A stretch of DNA of 64,000 nt. Origin: BMS3ABIN03 sp964418885 (lineage in GTDB: Bacteria; Bacteroidota; Ignavibacteria; Ignavibacteriales; Ignavibacteriaceae). Below the pieces are notes generated by a model. That model saw only the letters and a list, made by a program, of their open reading frames with translations, was not told the origin of the DNA and ran no database searches. The DNA is taken from positions 4,476 to 68,475 of the forward strand of contig CAYQNW010000010.1 of NCBI GenBank assembly GCA_964418885.1, read 5' to 3'. This document shows positions 26,893-36,348 of this stretch, piece by piece. The translations under genes were made by a program, and so were the position numbers. The first letter of the stretch is position 1. Every line of letters begins with the position of its first letter.

Positions 26893-29403
26893 CTAAAAGT
26901 CTACACCAATAGAAAATCTAATTGAACGACCTAATAGAGGACGACCATTTTTTGCTATTGGATCACGGGGATCTCCTTCAGTTAATCCCTCGGAATTTGT
27001 CAAGTTATCTCCGCTAGCTCCGAACGTGATACCACTTGCTGTTACTACGTTTACTCCAAAGTCCAGCTTGGTATATGAATCTAACTGATAAGAGTTGCTT
27101 CTGTCATTCCATCTTTTACCTGCATATTTAAAGGCACCAAAAAGAACAGCAGTCAGGCTTTGAGATAATTGGAAATTATAACTGGGTGCGATTCTGAATT
27201 GCAAATCCGGTTGACGCCATAATTTATTGTTTACAATTGTCGGATCACTGGATTCAGTTATTTCACCACTTTGTACTGTGCCTGTTAACTGAATTCTTAA
27301 AGCATTAACACTTAAAGCAGCATCAATTTCCGAACCGAAAGTTCTTGTTTTTAAAAGTGCAGCAGCAAATGTTGAACCAACACCTCCATCAAATAGCTCA
27401 ACTGTATTTAAAAACCCGGTTAAGAATAAACTGAAAACATCACGTTGATACTTTATTCCTAATTCATATTGATTAAACAAGTTTGAACCTAAAGTACCGT
27501 CCTGCAACGTACCGCTCTCTAATTTATAACTGCTTCCTTCTCTTATATTATCAAACCAGGGGAAGTTTACACCTTTTGTACCACGAACATAAACTCCAAA
27601 ATCAGGATTAAATGCATAGTTTAATGCTGCCGTTCCTGCCCAATCTTTTCCATCCAGCGATGCCGTCATATCAATTACTCCATCAGGAACATCCCCTGCA
27701 TCAAGAGTAAAGTTCAGATTAAAGAAATGATATCTTGCACCAAGATCAAGTCTGAATTTGTCAGTTATTTGCCATGAATCACCGGCATAAATTGCAAAGA
27801 CTCTTGCATCGCCGGCTTCGTTCAGACCATAATTCCAGCTCGGCCAAACACTATCAGCCGGAACATTAGCTATTATATCACCATTAGTTATAGCCTCAAT
27901 TGGCACATGATTTCCAAGCGTCCAGAAATCATCTGTAGTCCAGTAAGCCTGGTATGCACCAATCGTCAGGTTATGCTGCTTAACTTTCTTTGTTATGCTT
28001 ATATCATTTGTAAATGATTCAATTTTTTTCTGCACAACCCAGCTGCCATAACTCTGAACATAACCGGAAGTAAGGGTTTGACCACCAACGGTCATAATTG
28101 GACTTCCACCAAGTTTAGATCTTAAAGCAGAAACACTCAATGGATTCCCATTTGGAACAAACCCGTAAGTATCCGCATTTCCTTTTGTGTAAGATAAATT
28201 ATCCTTAACAGTCCAACCTTTTCCTAAATCATAATCAAAATTTAATCCATTGACCATTCCTTTCCATCCACGTCCATTCGAAAAATCAAAATTAGCACTA
28301 TCACCCTGGGCATTAATTGCCAACATCCGGTACCTGGTTGTATTTCCAAGAGGTGAAAATGTTCCAAGATTATTTCCAATTCCTAAAGCCATTGGTAGAA
28401 TCCATTGACCATGATCATCAGTCAGTCTTGAAAATACATTTACAGAACCATTATCAAACGCTTTAGTAAGCTGTACAGTTAGTTGTTGACCGTTCTCCGA
28501 ATTAAACTGGGTATTTCTAATGCCTGGTGAAGTTCTGAAATAACCGCCAACCATATAATAGAATTGGTTTGAAATCGGGCCGCTCAATACCGCATCAACT
28601 CTTTGTTCACTATAATCTGATGCGGTATATTTTACTCTTCCTTTAGTTATATCAGTTCCTCTTATCAGATTAAAGTTTGTAGTCAACCCGGCTTCACCAT
28701 TTGAAAATACAGCGCCAGGCCCACCTCTTAAAGCTTCTGTTGAAGCAATAGTTTCATCAATTCTGAAGAGAGTACTTTGTTCCAGGAAAGAGAGAGTTTC
28801 AGTCCCGTAAATAGGCGCACCATTAATAGAGAATGTTACAAATGGTGCATCGCCACCTGATGGTAATCCACTTACCATAATATTTGCACCGGCAACACCA
28901 CCGGTACTTTCAGACCATACTCCCGGTACTAAATCTAATGCTGCTGCAGTACTTGGTGGAGACATTTGTTCCATTTCGCGTGGGGAGATTGTAGTAACTG
29001 AAAAACTAGCATCTTTCTTTTTTATACCTGTACCGCCGGCAGTACCCGAAATAACTACACCCTCCATTTGTAGAACATCCTGTGTCAGTGTAAAATTCTG
29101 TGTTGTAGTTTCACCACCGGTAACCGTAATTGAAACGACAACGGTCTTATAACCTACAGCACTTGCTTGAAGATCATAGGTTCCAGCAGGAACATTTGAA
29201 ATACTGTAATTCCCGCTTGCATCTGACGCAGCACCAATATTAGTTCCAACTATTAGAACATTAGCAAACGGTACGGCATTATTTTGTGGATCTGAAATCA
29301 TTCCTGTGACTGTACCTTGGGCAAACGCCAGGTTACAAAAAAGAAAAGTGATTATTACAAAGGTAATTGTTTGCAATAACCGAATTGTGAATTTATTATA
29401 CAT
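26893..29403 (-). CDS. TonB-dependent receptor of the alpha-glucoside locus
   Basis: An 836-residue outer-membrane receptor: signal peptide (about 1-28), one carboxypeptidase-regulatory-like beta-sandwich (about 30-112), plug (about 135-245, with EALRGGPGAVFSNGEAG) and a long barrel ending in VDF. A strong AGGAGG site precedes the ATG. There is no SusD-like partner, so it is not a canonical SusCD pair; uptake of a small sugar by a stand-alone receptor fits the flanking GH65 hydrolase, MFS transporter and trehalase. The ligand assignment is from context only. Confidence 0.88.
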   Translation of the reverse strand: MYNKFTIRLLQTITFVIITFLFCNLAFAQGTVTGMISDPQNNAVPFANVLIVGTNIGAASDASGNYSISNVPAGTYDLQASAVGYKTVVVSITVTGGETTTQNFTLTQDVLQMEGVVISGTAGGTGIKKKDASFSVTTISPREMEQMSPPSTAAALDLVPGVWSESTGGVAGANIMVSGLPSGGDAPFVTFSINGAPIYGTETLSFLEQSTLFRIDETIASTEALRGGPGAVFSNGEAGLTTNFNLIRGTDITKGRVKYTASDYSEQRVDAVLSGPISNQFYYMVGGYFRTSPGIRNTQFNSENGQQLTVQLTKAFDNGSVNVFSRLTDDHGQWILPMALGIGNNLGTFSPLGNTTRYRMLAINAQGDSANFDFSNGRGWKGMVNGLNFDYDLGKGWTVKDNLSYTKGNADTYGFVPNGNPLSVSALRSKLGGSPIMTVGGQTLTSGYVQSYGSWVVQKKIESFTNDISITKKVKQHNLTIGAYQAYWTTDDFWTLGNHVPIEAITNGDIIANVPADSVWPSWNYGLNEAGDARVFAIYAGDSWQITDKFRLDLGARYHFFNLNFTLDAGDVPDGVIDMTASLDGKDWAGTAALNYAFNPDFGVYVRGTKGVNFPWFDNIREGSSYKLESGTLQDGTLGSNLFNQYELGIKYQRDVFSLFLTGFLNTVELFDGGVGSTFAAALLKTRTFGSEIDAALSVNALRIQLTGTVQSGEITESSDPTIVNNKLWRQPDLQFRIAPSYNFQLSQSLTAVLFGAFKYAGKRWNDRSNSYQLDSYTKLDFGVNVVTASGITFGASGDNLTNSEGLTEGDPRDPIAKNGRPLLGRSIRFSIGVDF

Positions 29404-29803
29404 AGTTCCTCCTAAATATTAGTTGATTAGCCGGAAAATTATTTTGGAAGTATATCCGGAGTTTAATGTGCTGAGTTGCGATATGTACTATAATTCATAA
29501 CATTTTGAATAAGATGATTATTATTCATAGTTCTGTTCTTGAATCTGCCATAATTTTTAAAAAATTATACCATTCCCATAATATCAATTGTTTTATGGGC
29601 AGACTGAAAAATCATCCGTTTATCCACCCACGTTTTTTCAAATTAAGTATATATGTCTAAATACACAAGTATCCAGATCACATGATCTATTGCTTATTGA
29701 AAACAATTAAGATTCGGACATCTTTATTTATTATTTTTTCATTCTTGTTAAAATTTTAATATTTTCTATTCACATACACATAAAATTTAAACCTTCCGAG
29801 GAT
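29404..29803. promoter_or_regulatory. Divergent regulatory region of the alpha-glucoside locus
   Basis: About 400 A/T-rich bases between the divergent TonB-receptor and MFS genes must hold both promoters. I saw no exact TAnnTTTG box. A CCGGA/TCCGG inverted repeat (29431-29435 with 29455-29459) lies within the receptor leader and could be an operator or stem-loop. No regulator gene is encoded next to the locus. Confidence 0.35.
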
Positions 29804-29806
29804 GTG

Positions 29807-31051
29807 ATGAGGAATTTTAAAGTAAAGCTGTCACTCTATATAAATTATTTTGTAATAGGGCTGATGCTCAATAGTGTGGGGATTGTCATACTGCAGGTGA
29901 TAATTCATTACAATGTAAGTGAAGGGGCCGCAAGCGTTCTTGAAGCATTTAAGGACCTGTCAATTGCTATATTTTCCTTTCTGCTTGCATCATACATTCC
30001 AAAGTTCGGGTATAAAAGATCGATGCTGACTGCACTGCTTGTTGTAACAGCAGCTTCACTTGGTATGAGATTTTTCGATGGTTTCTTAATGTCCAAAATA
30101 TTATTTGCGGCAACCGGTTTCAGTTTTGGTTTGATTAAGGTTTCCGCTTATTCTACAGTAGGACTTATAACGGAAAACTCCGATGAACATGCAAGCGTAA
30201 TGAGTGTGCTGGAAGGAATCTTCCAGGTTGGCGTTCTGTCTGGTTACTGGATATTTGGATTTTTTATTGGAGATGGCGATCCGGGTTCCGAAGGTTGGTT
30301 AAACACTTACTGGGTGCTAGCAGTACTTTGTCTTATAGCATTTTTCAATCTGCTTACTGTTAAATTGGATGAAAGTGAAGTTCGGAAAGAAGAAGAAAAG
30401 TTTTCGATCATTCATGAGTTTGTTGAAATGATTGCATTAATACGTTTCCCACTTGTTTTGGTTTTTATTTTTAGTGCCTTCATTTATGTCCTTATTGAAC
30501 AAAGCATTCAAACATGGTTACCTACTTTTAATAAGAGTATTCTCCAGTTGCCCAATTCTATTAGTGTTCAGATAGTAAGTATTTTTGCCGGTGCAATTGC
30601 ATTCGGAAGAATTGCAAGTGGATACTTCATCAAAAAATTTTCCTGGATGAAAGTTCTAACAACGGTTATTCTTTGTGCAATGCTTCTTGTTGTTCTGGTT
30701 CTTCCAATTACAAGTGGAATCAAAGTTGGTTCAATAAATAACTGGATGGAAGTTCCGTTGGCAGGATTTCTTTTACCGATGATAGGGCTTTTTCTAGGTC
30801 CCATTTACCCGGCGTTAAATTCTTCAATACTCAGTATACTTCCAAAGCACAGGCAAAGTGCAATGAGTGGACTTATTGTAATCTTCTCAGCACTCGGTGG
30901 AACCACAGGTTCTTTAATAACAGGGTACATTTTCGGACACTTCAGCGGACAAACTGCATTTTATTTTTCTCTTGTACCGATGGGAGTGTTGTTTGCAGTT
31001 CTCTTCTTTTACAGCAACATCAGGAAAAAGTTTAAGTTCGAGGAGTTTTAA
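29807..31051 (+). CDS. MFS transporter, TsgA-like, probable sugar importer
   Basis: A 414-residue inner-membrane protein with twelve predicted helices in two six-helix halves and a cytoplasmic loop (about 190-205). The N-terminal half resembles TsgA/FucP-type sugar permeases. The ATG at 29807 is preferred over the GTG at 29804 because GAGGA (29798-29802) is better spaced. The stop overlaps the trehalase start by one base (TAATG), so the two are translationally coupled; import of the disaccharide that the trehalase cleaves is the natural reading. Confidence 0.87.
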   Translation: MRNFKVKLSLYINYFVIGLMLNSVGIVILQVIIHYNVSEGAASVLEAFKDLSIAIFSFLLASYIPKFGYKRSMLTALLVVTAASLGMRFFDGFLMSKILFAATGFSFGLIKVSAYSTVGLITENSDEHASVMSVLEGIFQVGVLSGYWIFGFFIGDGDPGSEGWLNTYWVLAVLCLIAFFNLLTVKLDESEVRKEEEKFSIIHEFVEMIALIRFPLVLVFIFSAFIYVLIEQSIQTWLPTFNKSILQLPNSISVQIVSIFAGAIAFGRIASGYFIKKFSWMKVLTTVILCAMLLVVLVLPITSGIKVGSINNWMEVPLAGFLLPMIGLFLGPIYPALNSSILSILPKHRQSAMSGLIVIFSALGGTTGSLITGYIFGHFSGQTAFYFSLVPMGVLFAVLFFYSNIRKKFKFEEF

Positions 31052-32550
31052 TGAGTTTACAAAAAGAAGATTATATACAGGTTTCAGGCAGATTATTTAC
31101 AGCAGTACAATCTTCAGGAACATTTAAAGATTCAAAAACTTTTGTTGATTCAATCCCTAAAGACGATCCCAAATTAATTAATGAGCTCTATAAAAGTGAA
31201 AGGATTAAAAGTTCATTTAATCTTAAAACTTTTGTCCGTTCACATTTTAATGTTCCATCAGAAATTCAGGAAAAACTATTCTTAACTGAAGAACGGAATA
31301 TGCAGAAACACATTAAAACGCTTTGGGATGTTTTAAAGAGGGAGGCTCCTTCCAAAGTAAACGTGCATAGCACTTTAATTCCAATTCCGAAGCCGTACAT
31401 AATTCCCGGCGGAAGATTCAGAGAAATTTATTACTGGGACAGCTACTTTACGATGCATGGGCTTCTTGCCGATGGTGAATTAAAAACTGTAGAAAATATG
31501 ATCGATAATTTTTCCTATTTAATCGATGAAGTTGGTTTTATTCCTAACGGAAACAGGGTTTACTACTTAACCAGGTCGCAACCACCATTCTTTGCTGCTA
31601 TGATCGACTTAGTATGCAGATTCAATAAAGATTACAACTGGGGATTGAAATATTTATCCCGGCTTGAAAAAGAATACCAATTTTGGTGTGGTGATGACAG
31701 TAATCATGTTGTTAATCTTACTGATGGAAATACATTAAACAGGTATTTTGATCCTGAAGAATTGCCAAGAGAAGAGTCTTATTTTGAAGATGTCCAAACG
31801 GCACAAAATTTACCTATTGATCAAAAGGGGAAGTTATACCAGAACCTTAGAGCCGGTGCGGAATCGGGATGGGATTTTTCAAGCAGATGGTTCAAGGATG
31901 AAAAATCACTTTCAACTATTCATGCTGTAGATATTCTCCCTGTTGATCTTAATTGTCTTTTATACTTTTCGGAAAGTTTGATTTCCAGATTAAATGATTT
32001 AAAAAGCGACAAAAACAGAAGTAAAATATTTGATAAAATGGCAATAAGTCGCGCTGAATTAATTAATCAAATATTCTGGGATGAAAAAGAAGGTTTCTAT
32101 TTCGATTATAACTGGAGTGAACAAAAAAGAACGAAGGTGTTTTCATTAGCAGCCTGCTACCCGTTATACTTTAAAATTGCTGAAAAGGAGATGGCTGAAT
32201 CTGTAAAAGAAAAAATAGAATCGGATTTCCTGAGAGATGGTGGAGTTTTAACAACGTTAAATTTTACCGGTCAGCAATGGGATGCACCAAATGGTTGGGC
32301 ACCGCTTCAGTGGATTGCGATTAAAGGATTACGCAATTATGGCTTCAATGATACTGCGAGTAAAATTAAAGACCGTTGGCTTACGTTAAACGAAAATGTT
32401 TATAATCGAACAGGTAAAATGTTTGAAAAGTATGATGTTGATGATATTACCTTACATGCAGGTGGTGGGGAATATCCTTTACAGGACGGATTCGGCTGGA
32501 CAAACGGTATTGCGAGTGCTTTACTGAATAACATGGACGAAGAAAAGTAA
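31051..32550 (+). CDS. Cytoplasmic trehalase, GH37
   Basis: A 499-residue alpha,alpha-trehalase that hydrolyses trehalose to two glucose. Both GH37 signatures are present: PGGRFREIYYWDSY (about 119-132) and QWDAPNGWAPLQW (about 409-421). The catalytic acid is expected in SGWDFSSRW (about 275) and the base near MFEKYDVDD (about 457-465), followed by the glycine-rich GGGEYPLQDGFGWTNG. There is no signal peptide, so it acts in the cytoplasm, like TreF. It is coupled to the upstream MFS gene, which supplies the substrate. Confidence 0.94.
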   Translation: MSLQKEDYIQVSGRLFTAVQSSGTFKDSKTFVDSIPKDDPKLINELYKSERIKSSFNLKTFVRSHFNVPSEIQEKLFLTEERNMQKHIKTLWDVLKREAPSKVNVHSTLIPIPKPYIIPGGRFREIYYWDSYFTMHGLLADGELKTVENMIDNFSYLIDEVGFIPNGNRVYYLTRSQPPFFAAMIDLVCRFNKDYNWGLKYLSRLEKEYQFWCGDDSNHVVNLTDGNTLNRYFDPEELPREESYFEDVQTAQNLPIDQKGKLYQNLRAGAESGWDFSSRWFKDEKSLSTIHAVDILPVDLNCLLYFSESLISRLNDLKSDKNRSKIFDKMAISRAELINQIFWDEKEGFYFDYNWSEQKRTKVFSLAACYPLYFKIAEKEMAESVKEKIESDFLRDGGVLTTLNFTGQQWDAPNGWAPLQWIAIKGLRNYGFNDTASKIKDRWLTLNENVYNRTGKMFEKYDVDDITLHAGGGEYPLQDGFGWTNGIASALLNNMDEEK

Positions 32551-32653
32551 TTAATACAATTGGGAAGAATTATTCTTGTCACTACTTTCTTAGTTTGAAC
32601 TTACCTTATCAAAACGGTAGCTTTACAAATCTTAATATTACAGGAGAAGCTTG

Positions 32654-33571
32654 ATGAAAATCACTCAATACATAACTCTGATTTTATTATTACAATTAAT
32701 TACTTTACTAAACGGATGTGGGGAAAAACTTAAACAAAAAGGAAGTCCCGAATACATAAAAGAAATTCAGCAGTGGCATCAGAAAAGAGAAGATAGATTA
32801 AGGAAAGAAAACGGCTGGTTAAACCTTGTTGGATTATATTGGTTAAAAGAGGGTGAAAATATTTTTGGTTCTGCAAAAGATAATGATATTAAATTCCCGG
32901 CAAATGCACCTGAACATATTGGAATTCTTACCTTGAATGACAGCATTGTTACTATCAGTGTAAATGAAGGCGTTAAAGTTTTACATGACAGCGAAGAAGT
33001 TAAGACGATGATTTTAGGAAATGATCTGGATGAAAACACTACCATCTTAAAATCAGGAACCTTAAGATGGTATATCATCAAAAGAGGAGAAAAGTACGGC
33101 GTGAGGTTACGTGATCTTAAATCTCCGTTGATAAAAGAATTTAAGGGAATAGATATATTTCCGATTAATGAAGACTGGAAATTCAATGCTCGATTTATTC
33201 GATATGATTCACCTAAAAAGGTGGAGATTCCGACAATTATCGGAACAACGGAGGAAGACCTCGCCCCGGGCTATCTTTCATTTAGCTTTGATGGAAAAGA
33301 ATATAAGCTGGTAGCATTGCAAAGCAGTAATGGATTCTTTATCATTTTCGCCGATCAAACATCTGGAGAAGAAACTTATGGTGCGGGAAGATTTCTCTAT
33401 ACTGATGAACCAGATTCAAACGGTAACGTAATACTTGATTTTAACAAAGCTTATAATCCGCCATGTGCGTTCACTAGGTTTGCTACGTGTCCGCTTCCCC
33501 CAAAGCGGAATTATCTACATCTTAAAGTTCTTGCCGGGGAGAAAAAATATGGGGAAGGACATCTGGGATAA
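32654..33571 (+). CDS. DUF1684 lipoprotein
   Basis: About 305 residues from the ATG at 32654, chosen over a TTG one codon earlier because AGGAG (32642-32646) is well placed. The signal peptide ends in the lipobox LLNGC, so it is lipid-anchored. The rest is DUF1684: WLNLVGLYWLKEGEN near the start and the conserved AYNPPCAFTRFATCPLPP block near the end. The family has no established function. It follows the trehalase after about 100 nt and may belong to the same operon, but nothing in it suggests a sugar role. Confidence 0.88.
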   Translation: MKITQYITLILLLQLITLLNGCGEKLKQKGSPEYIKEIQQWHQKREDRLRKENGWLNLVGLYWLKEGENIFGSAKDNDIKFPANAPEHIGILTLNDSIVTISVNEGVKVLHDSEEVKTMILGNDLDENTTILKSGTLRWYIIKRGEKYGVRLRDLKSPLIKEFKGIDIFPINEDWKFNARFIRYDSPKKVEIPTIIGTTEEDLAPGYLSFSFDGKEYKLVALQSSNGFFIIFADQTSGEETYGAGRFLYTDEPDSNGNVILDFNKAYNPPCAFTRFATCPLPPKRNYLHLKVLAGEKKYGEGHLG

Positions 33572-33613
33572 ATAAAGGACCAATTATTTTCTATTAGATA
33601 TGTTCAATAAAAA

Positions 33614-33641
33614 TTCAGCCGGCGTTTTTGCACCGGCTGAA
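33614..33641 (-). terminator. Hairpin terminator for the type IX-secreted protein gene
   Basis: A 9-bp stem TTCAGCCGG/CCGGCTGAA (33614-33622 with 33633-33641). On the minus strand it is followed by a T-rich tract, which marks it as the terminator of the gene ending at 33680. It sits between two convergent genes and may stop plus-strand transcription less efficiently. Confidence 0.7.
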
Positions 33642-33679
33642 AGTTAACATTCTAATATCTTCTTGTAAGACCGTTGTAA

Positions 33680-35578
33680 TTATTTGAGAAGGATCATTTT
33701 TCTCATTTGGTGAAATGTACCGGCTTTCAATTCATAAAAATAAATCCCACTGGTAAGATTAGAAGCATCAAATTCTATGGAATAATTTCCTGCCCTCATA
33801 TAATCATTTATTAAAACGACAACTTCTTTTCCTAGGATATCATAAATCTTTAGACTTACATTTTGTGCATTCGCCAGATCGAACTCTATTTTCGTTGTCG
33901 GATTAAACGGATTCGGATAATTCTGATAGAGATCAAATGATTTGGGAATTTGCCCGTTATTATCAGCTACAGAAGATGGGGAAGACTCTAAACCGATATC
34001 TATGTTGTTAACAACAGGGTTATTACTCAAATCTATCTGAACCGGTTGTGAGTATTCAGTGGTAACATAACCAATATGACTTGCCTTAACCGTATAAATG
34101 CCGTTTGTAACAGATGGGACAATGTAATCACCATTATAATCGGTTATAGCGGTTGCAACTACATCGCCGGAGCTGTTGCTAACGGAAATTAATGAACTGG
34201 TTAAAATATTTGTAGGTGTGTCTCCTCCAGCAGAAGTAGATACAGAACCTGTAATCTCTCCGCCAAATCCACCCATCTTCACCAGATTGATATTAATATT
34301 CGTAAGATTAGTATTTCCAGTAAGATTAAATACGTTTGCTGTTTCCCATGAGAATGTTCCTCCATAAAATACACTAACGTAATCTGCTCTGTAAAATATA
34401 ATAGTATAGACTCCGTTACTTAGTTTACCAAGAGTATATGCCCCGTTATTATCCGTTTTTAATATTTCACCATCTCCTGATGATCTGCCATTTTTCATAA
34501 GTGAAGAATTTCCATTTCCTCCGGTAGACAAAGGCAATGCATAAACATAAACATCCGGTACAGGTGTTCCTGTATCGGCGTCATAAACAAATCCTGAAAT
34601 ACTATTTTTTCCTTCAGTTCCTTCAATTGGCAACGAAAAATCGATACCTGTAACATTTAAATTATCTGGAGAAACAACTACAGGAGTAGCATCAAATATT
34701 GTTGTAGCCTGGTTATAGAAAAGTAGCTCGTAACCGCTTTTGTATGCGAAAAGTAAATATTCGCCTTCAAATACATCTACCGTGTAGTCTCCGTTCGAAT
34801 CTGTTCCTACAAAGGATGAATCGAGTTTGGGATAAGAGGTTGTAGAAATTTCCACTCCTTCAACAGGAGACAAGTTTGTAGCATCAATTACATTGCCTGA
34901 TATCGAGCCTGCTTGTAGATTCCTGTGAATGAAGTTTATATCAGAAGTATCCGAGTTTATTTCAAGTATACTTGCATCCTCTAAATTCAAAGCATTGTCG
35001 TAATATAAATAGCGATAAGCCCATGCTGCTCCTTCTCTGTATAATGCTTTTGATCTTATATAATAGGATCCCGGGGGAACCTCGATTGAATAATTACCTT
35101 GCTCATCAGTAGATGTGTATAAATTATCTGCAACATTCCCGTTTACATTAAGAAATGCAATCTCTCCATATTGTACTGGTTGACTGTCTTCAAATTTTAC
35201 ATTCCCGGAAATATTAAAAGTTTGGGTCGGGGGGAAAAGAATTATTTCCTGGTTTGTTAAGCTGTCACCTTCGGAAATCATTACGTTCTTATATAGTGTT
35301 TGATACTCGGAGTGCTCGAAGGTTATAGTTGTAAACTCTGTTGAATCAGCATTCGGCAGCTCGGTAAACTGTAGTAAAAACTCACCATTACTGATAGTTG
35401 TTTCCGTATTAGCGCCTGAAGCACTCACGGTAACATTTTCAATAGGCTGATTATCAGTGTTCTTCACGTTACCGGAGTAAAACGCAATTGCCTGGGCAAA
35501 AGCTGATGATTGCATCATTATCATGAGCAGTGCTATGACAACAATAAATAGAAACCTGAAGTGAAATTGATTTTTCAT
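33680..35578 (-). CDS. Type IX-secreted protein with carboxypeptidase-regulatory-like repeats
   Basis: A 632-residue exported protein: signal peptide (about 1-29), five or more beta-sandwich repeats of the carboxypeptidase-regulatory type (each with an Ile-x-Gly-x-Val and a Gly-x-Tyr pattern) spanning about 30-520, a short linker, and a C-terminal Por/type IX sorting domain (about 548-632) with YQNYPNPFNPTTKIEF and the closing MRKMILLK. It should be displayed on or released from the cell surface. A strong AGGAGG precedes the ATG. No enzymatic domain is visible; adhesion or matrix function is possible. Neighbouring genes encode a sensor kinase and a LuxR regulator. Confidence 0.88.
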   Translation of the reverse strand: MKNQFHFRFLFIVVIALLMIMMQSSAFAQAIAFYSGNVKNTDNQPIENVTVSASGANTETTISNGEFLLQFTELPNADSTEFTTITFEHSEYQTLYKNVMISEGDSLTNQEIILFPPTQTFNISGNVKFEDSQPVQYGEIAFLNVNGNVADNLYTSTDEQGNYSIEVPPGSYYIRSKALYREGAAWAYRYLYYDNALNLEDASILEINSDTSDINFIHRNLQAGSISGNVIDATNLSPVEGVEISTTSYPKLDSSFVGTDSNGDYTVDVFEGEYLLFAYKSGYELLFYNQATTIFDATPVVVSPDNLNVTGIDFSLPIEGTEGKNSISGFVYDADTGTPVPDVYVYALPLSTGGNGNSSLMKNGRSSGDGEILKTDNNGAYTLGKLSNGVYTIIFYRADYVSVFYGGTFSWETANVFNLTGNTNLTNININLVKMGGFGGEITGSVSTSAGGDTPTNILTSSLISVSNSSGDVVATAITDYNGDYIVPSVTNGIYTVKASHIGYVTTEYSQPVQIDLSNNPVVNNIDIGLESSPSSVADNNGQIPKSFDLYQNYPNPFNPTTKIEFDLANAQNVSLKIYDILGKEVVVLINDYMRAGNYSIEFDASNLTSGIYFYELKAGTFHQMRKMILLK

Positions 35579-35687
35579 AATCTTTTCCTCCTTTAAATTT
35601 TATGACCAGATCTATAATGCATAATCCTCGTTTCAAATATCATAAATTGCATACCTGATCATCAATCCCACGAATATGGTAATTTAA

Positions 35688-36317
35688 CTATATCTCATCC
35701 TTCAGAGATTTTTTAATTACCTCCGCTTTTGAATGAACATGAAGCTTTTTGTAAATGTTCTTTATATGAGATCTTATTGTTTCCACAGAGATAAATAACC
35801 TGTCGGCTATTTGTTGATAGCTTAGACCATCTACCAATCCCACGACAACTTCTTTTTCTTTATCTGTTAGAACGGATTCTTTTCTGCTAAGGGGTTTAGG
35901 CTTAAAATATCCTATTACCTGTCTTGCTATCTGAGGAGACATTGGTGCGCCTCCATTGTGTAATTCAATAATTGAATTTTTTATTTCATCAAAGGGAGAA
36001 TTTTTCAACAGATATCCGGACGCACCGGCACATAAAGCTTCAAAAATCCTCCGGGAGTCCGCATAAACTGTAAGCATAAGAATTTCTACTTCAGGATATT
36101 TTTCTTTTAGGATTTTCATCCCTTCGATTCCGGACATTCCCGGTAGCTCTATGTCCATAAGTACGATATCCGGTAATTCGGAACTTTTAATTTTCCACGA
36201 AAAGGATTCAATTGAATTTTCGGAGAGTACGCATTTAAATTCCGGCTGCTCGTCAAGATAACCTTTAATACTCTCTCTGAATTCATCTATGTCTTCTACA
36301 ATGGCAAGCCTGATCAT
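35688..36317 (-). CDS. NarL/LuxR-type response regulator
   Basis: A 209-residue regulator: receiver domain (about 1-120) with phospho-acceptor D55 in LMDIELPGMSG and the acidic pocket E8-D9, then a LuxR helix-turn-helix (about 145-209, LTDKEKEVVVGLVDG). It is encoded 31 nt after the propeller kinase on the same strand, so it is its probable partner. Its target genes are unknown; the type IX-secreted protein gene downstream is an obvious candidate. Confidence 0.93.
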   Translation of the reverse strand: MIRLAIVEDIDEFRESIKGYLDEQPEFKCVLSENSIESFSWKIKSSELPDIVLMDIELPGMSGIEGMKILKEKYPEVEILMLTVYADSRRIFEALCAGASGYLLKNSPFDEIKNSIIELHNGGAPMSPQIARQVIGYFKPKPLSRKESVLTDKEKEVVVGLVDGLSYQQIADRLFISVETIRSHIKNIYKKLHVHSKAEVIKKSLKDEI

Positions 36318-36348
36318 GTTTTGTATAAACCTGCTATAATATTGTGAA

